Below are positions 60,764 to 64,000 of a stretch of 64,000 bases of DNA, piece after piece. This stretch comes from Clitopilus passeckerianus (taxonomy: Eukaryota > Basidiomycota > Agaricomycetes > Agaricales > Entolomataceae), in contig CALYLX010000077.1 in assembly GCA_944990035.1 (NCBI GenBank), forward strand, positions 62,001-126,000. Direction: 5' to 3'. Each line of letters starts with the position of its first letter. The stretch's first letter is position 1. The notes below the pieces were generated by a model. It made no database searches and was not told where the DNA came from. It worked only from the letters and a program-made list of their open reading frames with translations. The translations under genes were made by a program, and so were the position numbers.

Positions 60764-62330
60764 ATGGGTCGGGTCAGAAGGATACGTGGTCCAAGTGATG
60801 AATCCGGTGCTTCCTACGAGAGAGCCACACAACTATCGTCTGTAAGTATACCAAACCCGACACCTTGTGCTATCGCGACATCGGCCCACTCTGGCCGATA
60901 TATGGCAGGACGAAACCTTGCATTAAGCACCAATTCCGTGGCTGATTCTTCACTCGGTGAGACCTCCCGGGTTTGCGTGCGCTACAACTAAACTGATTCG
61001 GGATGTATGTTTAGTCTGGTTAGCAGAACTAGCATCTGTCAATCGGTATGCGATACAGGAGGAAATGTGGGAGAAGGCGGCACCTGGAACTTGTCGGTGG
61101 TTCCTCGAGGAGCCAAAATTCGACACCTGGGTGTCTCAATTCTCTGATACGTTCTGGGGCGTAGGGTTACCGTCAATTCTCTACTTCGCCTGTCGATGGT
61201 TTCTGATGCGTATTTCTATAGCTGGGGCCGGGAAGACGATTACAACGTGAGAACTCCCTATCATCATTCTCATGCTATAAACTCATAAGAACATAGTTCA
61301 TCCATCGTTCGACACTTGCAGGAGGGAGAAAACGGTATTCAGAATGCAGAGACGATCGTGCTCTTTGCCTATTGCCGTTATAACGATAATCGCTCTTCCA
61401 TGAATATCCTCGCGTCATTGTTGCAATAATTTGTCGATCACGCAGAAGAGGCTCAGCGTCACGCTTACGACCACCATTATCTCAGATGCAAGAAGACAAA
61501 GGCGGAGCCAGCTCGCTTTGAGCTTGAATTTACTCTCCACAGTGCCGTATTCCAACCCGCGAGGCTCTTCGTGGTCCTTGATGCGCTCCGTGAGCTGCAA
61601 GATCAGTCCGGGACGATGTTGTCGATTCCTTCTCTCACTGGGTTGGTCGTTATTTGCCACCTCCAGGGAGCTTGACCCTCCGAATCTCGGTTCGCCGGAC
61701 ATCCGTATTGAGGCTCCGAAGAGGGGTGATGGATGCCCATCACCCAAGAAATCCGGTGGCTACCTAAACTTGAAATAATTTTGGAGTAGAAGCAGGAGAT
61801 CCTGGTTGAAATTGTCGAACAAATTCAGTCGAAGTCTGATGGGATGTGAGCCTCATTCTTCGCATTTCCGCGCTGTATCATGAAGTAATTCATACGAATG
61901 GATAGGTTTCTTCTGACAGCACTTCAAATCTCTACCCTCCGAGGTGTAACGGTGGCTGAGAACACCAACTTGTCCCTGGAGGAACGGGAGGGGGCCAAAA
62001 GTGGAGTTTGCCATCTGTCCTATATTTTGAATGTCGGCCTTCCCCTCTGAGTTCCTCAGAAGCAACATCTATGGAGGAAACTGAGATCAGATAACGAGTT
62101 AAAAAGGACGTATGTTGAGAAGAAAAAAGCTCACATGTTCGATTTGTAGATGTAGAGATCAGATGGCAGGCCTAGATTCCTCTGCTTGGGGTGCTCGAAA
62201 GTGCGAGACAACCGAGTCAAGGATCAAGCGACGACGCACGCCTACTTCACCGAGACGAAGGATGAGCTATTTGGCTGGAATATTTGGGTTGCACCCAGGT
62301 GGAACGACTCGCAGACTATGACTCCCACTC
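60764..62330 (+). pseudogene. NACHT-type NLR pseudogene
   Basis: Diverged paralog of the adjacent 62772 gene, in the same order: SGRYMAGRNLALSTN against SGNYNVGGNLTIQT, WLAELASVNRYAIQEEMWEKAAPGTCRW, FWGVGL, the P-loop AGAGKTITT, FAYCRYNDN, LFVVLDALREL, SPDIRIEAPKR, IQSKSDGM and FLLTALQIST. Damage: the donor that splits the P-loop in the paralog (ATAC-GTGAGT) is TTACCGTCAA here. TAA at 61427-61429 replaces the second Gln codon of LLQQ. The Walker B Asp-Glu is Arg-Glu (ALREL instead of ALDEL). Later frames shift repeatedly. Not expected to make a working ATPase. Confidence 0.72.
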
Positions 62331-62771
62331 TGTTTAAATGAGCCAGGCGGACCGAAAGCTGTGCGGCTGAAATGTATCTAGACTTTGAATTGCCTTCTCG
62401 AATAGCATTACATGTGAGTTTACCAAGCCCAAAGTAACAAACGGCGAAATCCTAATTCATTCTCAAGCTTGCAGTCGTCAGAGGTTCTGATAGATGCACC
62501 GTATTCATAGATGGATACTGGAGCAGTAATGACTTCATTCGGTTCCAAATTATCGATACAACGAGTGTATTGTTATGATCTCCAAGAATAGATTTCCAGG
62601 TCGATATTGAGCACTCCATGAGCAGATCTGAAAGACATTTACTTGATACCTGTTACCTGAGAGGCCCTGACCTGGGCGCCTCTGCTTGAATGCTGTGTAT
62701 AGCCCGATCATGGGTTCTAATCCGTTCAATCGGCGTGCAACCCCATCTTTCTTACAAACACATTCCTCAGC

Positions 62772-64000
62772 ATGCTCTATCTCCCGGAGGGCGATGGCGA
62801 TGGGCCAAATACCATCGCCGAACAATTGGCCCAGATGTCAGTAACAAACATATCGAGCTCAGCAGCCACAGCCTCCGCTATCTCCGTGCAATCGGGCAAC
62901 TACAACGTAGGCGGAAACCTTACCATCCAGACTATCGTCAAGAGCTCCCCGGTCACAGCCCAGTCGCCTGGTGAGATTATGTCTCTTGCACTGCGTTGGG
63001 TAGAACTAATGAACCGTAATTCAGTCTCCAAATGGCTGGCGGAACTCGCATCGGTCAATCAGTACGCGATTCAGAAGGAAACATACGAGAAGGTGGCGCC
63101 CGGGACTTGTTCATGGATTCTTGAGGAGCCGAAGTTTGATGTATGGATCTCTGGTTGTATGAAAACTTTCTGGGGAGTCGGGATACGTGAGTACCCATTG
63201 CCTCCTTTGCCATGCATATTGAACCTTTGGTTCACAGCCGGGGCCGGAAAGACGATTCTCTCGTGAGCGGACAGCTAACGGAAACGCACTTTGCCAGAAA
63301 TACTTACGCCTTCCATAGATCCTTCGTTGTTTACCATCTTCAACAACATGCATGGAACTCTGACGTTCTTTTCACCTATTGTCGCTACAATGATAACCTT
63401 TCCGTCTCACGCATTCTGGCTGGTCTCCTGCAGCAACTTGTCGACTCTTCGGAAGCAGTCGAACACTATATCCGTGGTGGTCTATTTGCTACCTGTAGCA
63501 AATACGAGACGAAGCCGACTCAGTCTGAGCTTAGATCAGCTCTGCAAGCTTCCGTCGAACTGGCTTCTGGGGTATTTGTGGTCATAGATGCATTGGACGA
63601 ACTGGTGGACGATGTCCGAGAGGAGATCGTCGACATCCTCATCTCACTCGACCAGCAGTTGTTCGCAACATCACGGGAGATCCACCTCGAGGGGGTACCA
63701 CACCCTGATATAGCGATCCAAGCGCCAAAGCGGGATTTCGAGGTGTTCATCACTCGCGAGATTGAGCGTCTGCCTAAACTTCGGTCGCTCCTCAAGAACA
63801 AGAAAGAGGTGCTCTCCGAGATTGTTGACCAGATCGAGACGAAATCAGACGGAATGTGAGTCTTATAGTCATTCCCTCCACAATTGGCATATTAAAACGC
63901 TTAAATCCAGGTTCCTTCTCTCAGCACTACAAGTTGCCGCTCTCGGTAGCCTTACCACCATCAAGAGCTTACGCCGGGCGATACAGGAACTGCCAACATC
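62772..64000 (+). CDS. NACHT-domain NLR-like protein, 5' part
   Basis: STAND-class NTPase of the kind linked in fungi to nonself recognition and programmed cell death. Exons 62772-62970, 63025-63186, 63238-63262, 63319-63855 and from 63911 join in phase. The N-terminal region (SGNYNVGGNLTIQ) leads to AELASVNQYAIQKETYEKVAPGT and the P-loop GVGIPGAGKTILSS, which is assembled from three exons, one only 25 nt. Walker B is VFVVIDALDEL and the sensor motif is LFATSRE. Then follow PDIAIQAPKRDFEVFITREIERL and FLLSALQVAALGSL. The gene leaves the window before any C-terminal repeats. The start at 62772 is the first in-frame ATG seen; an upstream exon is possible. Confidence 0.82.

Noticed and set aside
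1..64000. CRISPR arrays, insertion sequences, LTR retrotransposons
   Set aside because: No regularly spaced short repeats, transposase, integrase or reverse-transcriptase motifs, and no terminal repeats were seen; repeats present are gene duplications.

Overview
This window is fungal nuclear DNA and looks like an Agaricomycete (mushroom-forming basidiomycete). Genes are split by many 48-65 nt GT-AG introns with CTGAC/CTRAY-like branch sites. Intergenic gaps are short. The gene families are typical of that class: F-box/LRR-like multigene families, DUF6534 and DUF6533 multi-pass membrane proteins, NACHT-type NLRs, a nitronate monooxygenase and a PLL-like beta-propeller lectin. There are no rRNA genes, convincing tRNAs, CRISPR arrays or bacterial-type operons. 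Gene models were built by eye from reading frames, splice consensus and comparison among paralogs inside the window. Family names come from motif recognition, not from a search.

Layout. 0-11.5 kb: plus-strand F-box/LRR-like paralogs (one lacking its F-box, one with a 1-nt frameshift, two intact, one relic), interrupted by a five-exon secreted basic protein (5.4-6.6 kb). Three of the upstream regions here share an ACGCGT-N5/6-CACGTGATG element. 11.6-13.2 kb: a DUF6534-like membrane protein. 14.1-17.3 kb: a nitronate monooxygenase and an alpha/beta hydrolase on the minus strand, both rebuilt exon by exon. 19-24 kb: a tandem duplicate pair of DUF6534-like genes. 24.4-32.4 kb: three minus-strand paralogs of a Cys-rich, coiled-coil family. 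The largest carries four Zn2Cys6-like modules in tandem, the middle copy is a pseudogene and the third carries one module. 32.9-35.0 kb: a damaged MFS transporter. 36.2-37.4 kb: a seven-bladed PLL-like lectin. 37.6-49.3 kb: five minus-strand F-box/LRR-like paralogs, of which only the last is clearly intact. 45.3-59 kb: four more DUF6534 genes and one DUF6533 gene, all minus strand. 60.8-64 kb: an NLR pseudogene followed by an apparently intact NACHT gene that runs off the window.

Taken together this is an accessory, fast-duplicating region made of candidate sensing and degradation families (NLR, F-box, membrane DUF6534/6533, lectin) with much pseudogenisation, not a single pathway. The most unusual item is the four-module Zn2Cys6-like protein at 29.3-32.4 kb. 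Several single-base frameshifts fall in or next to homopolymer runs, so some apparent pseudogenes could be assembly errors.
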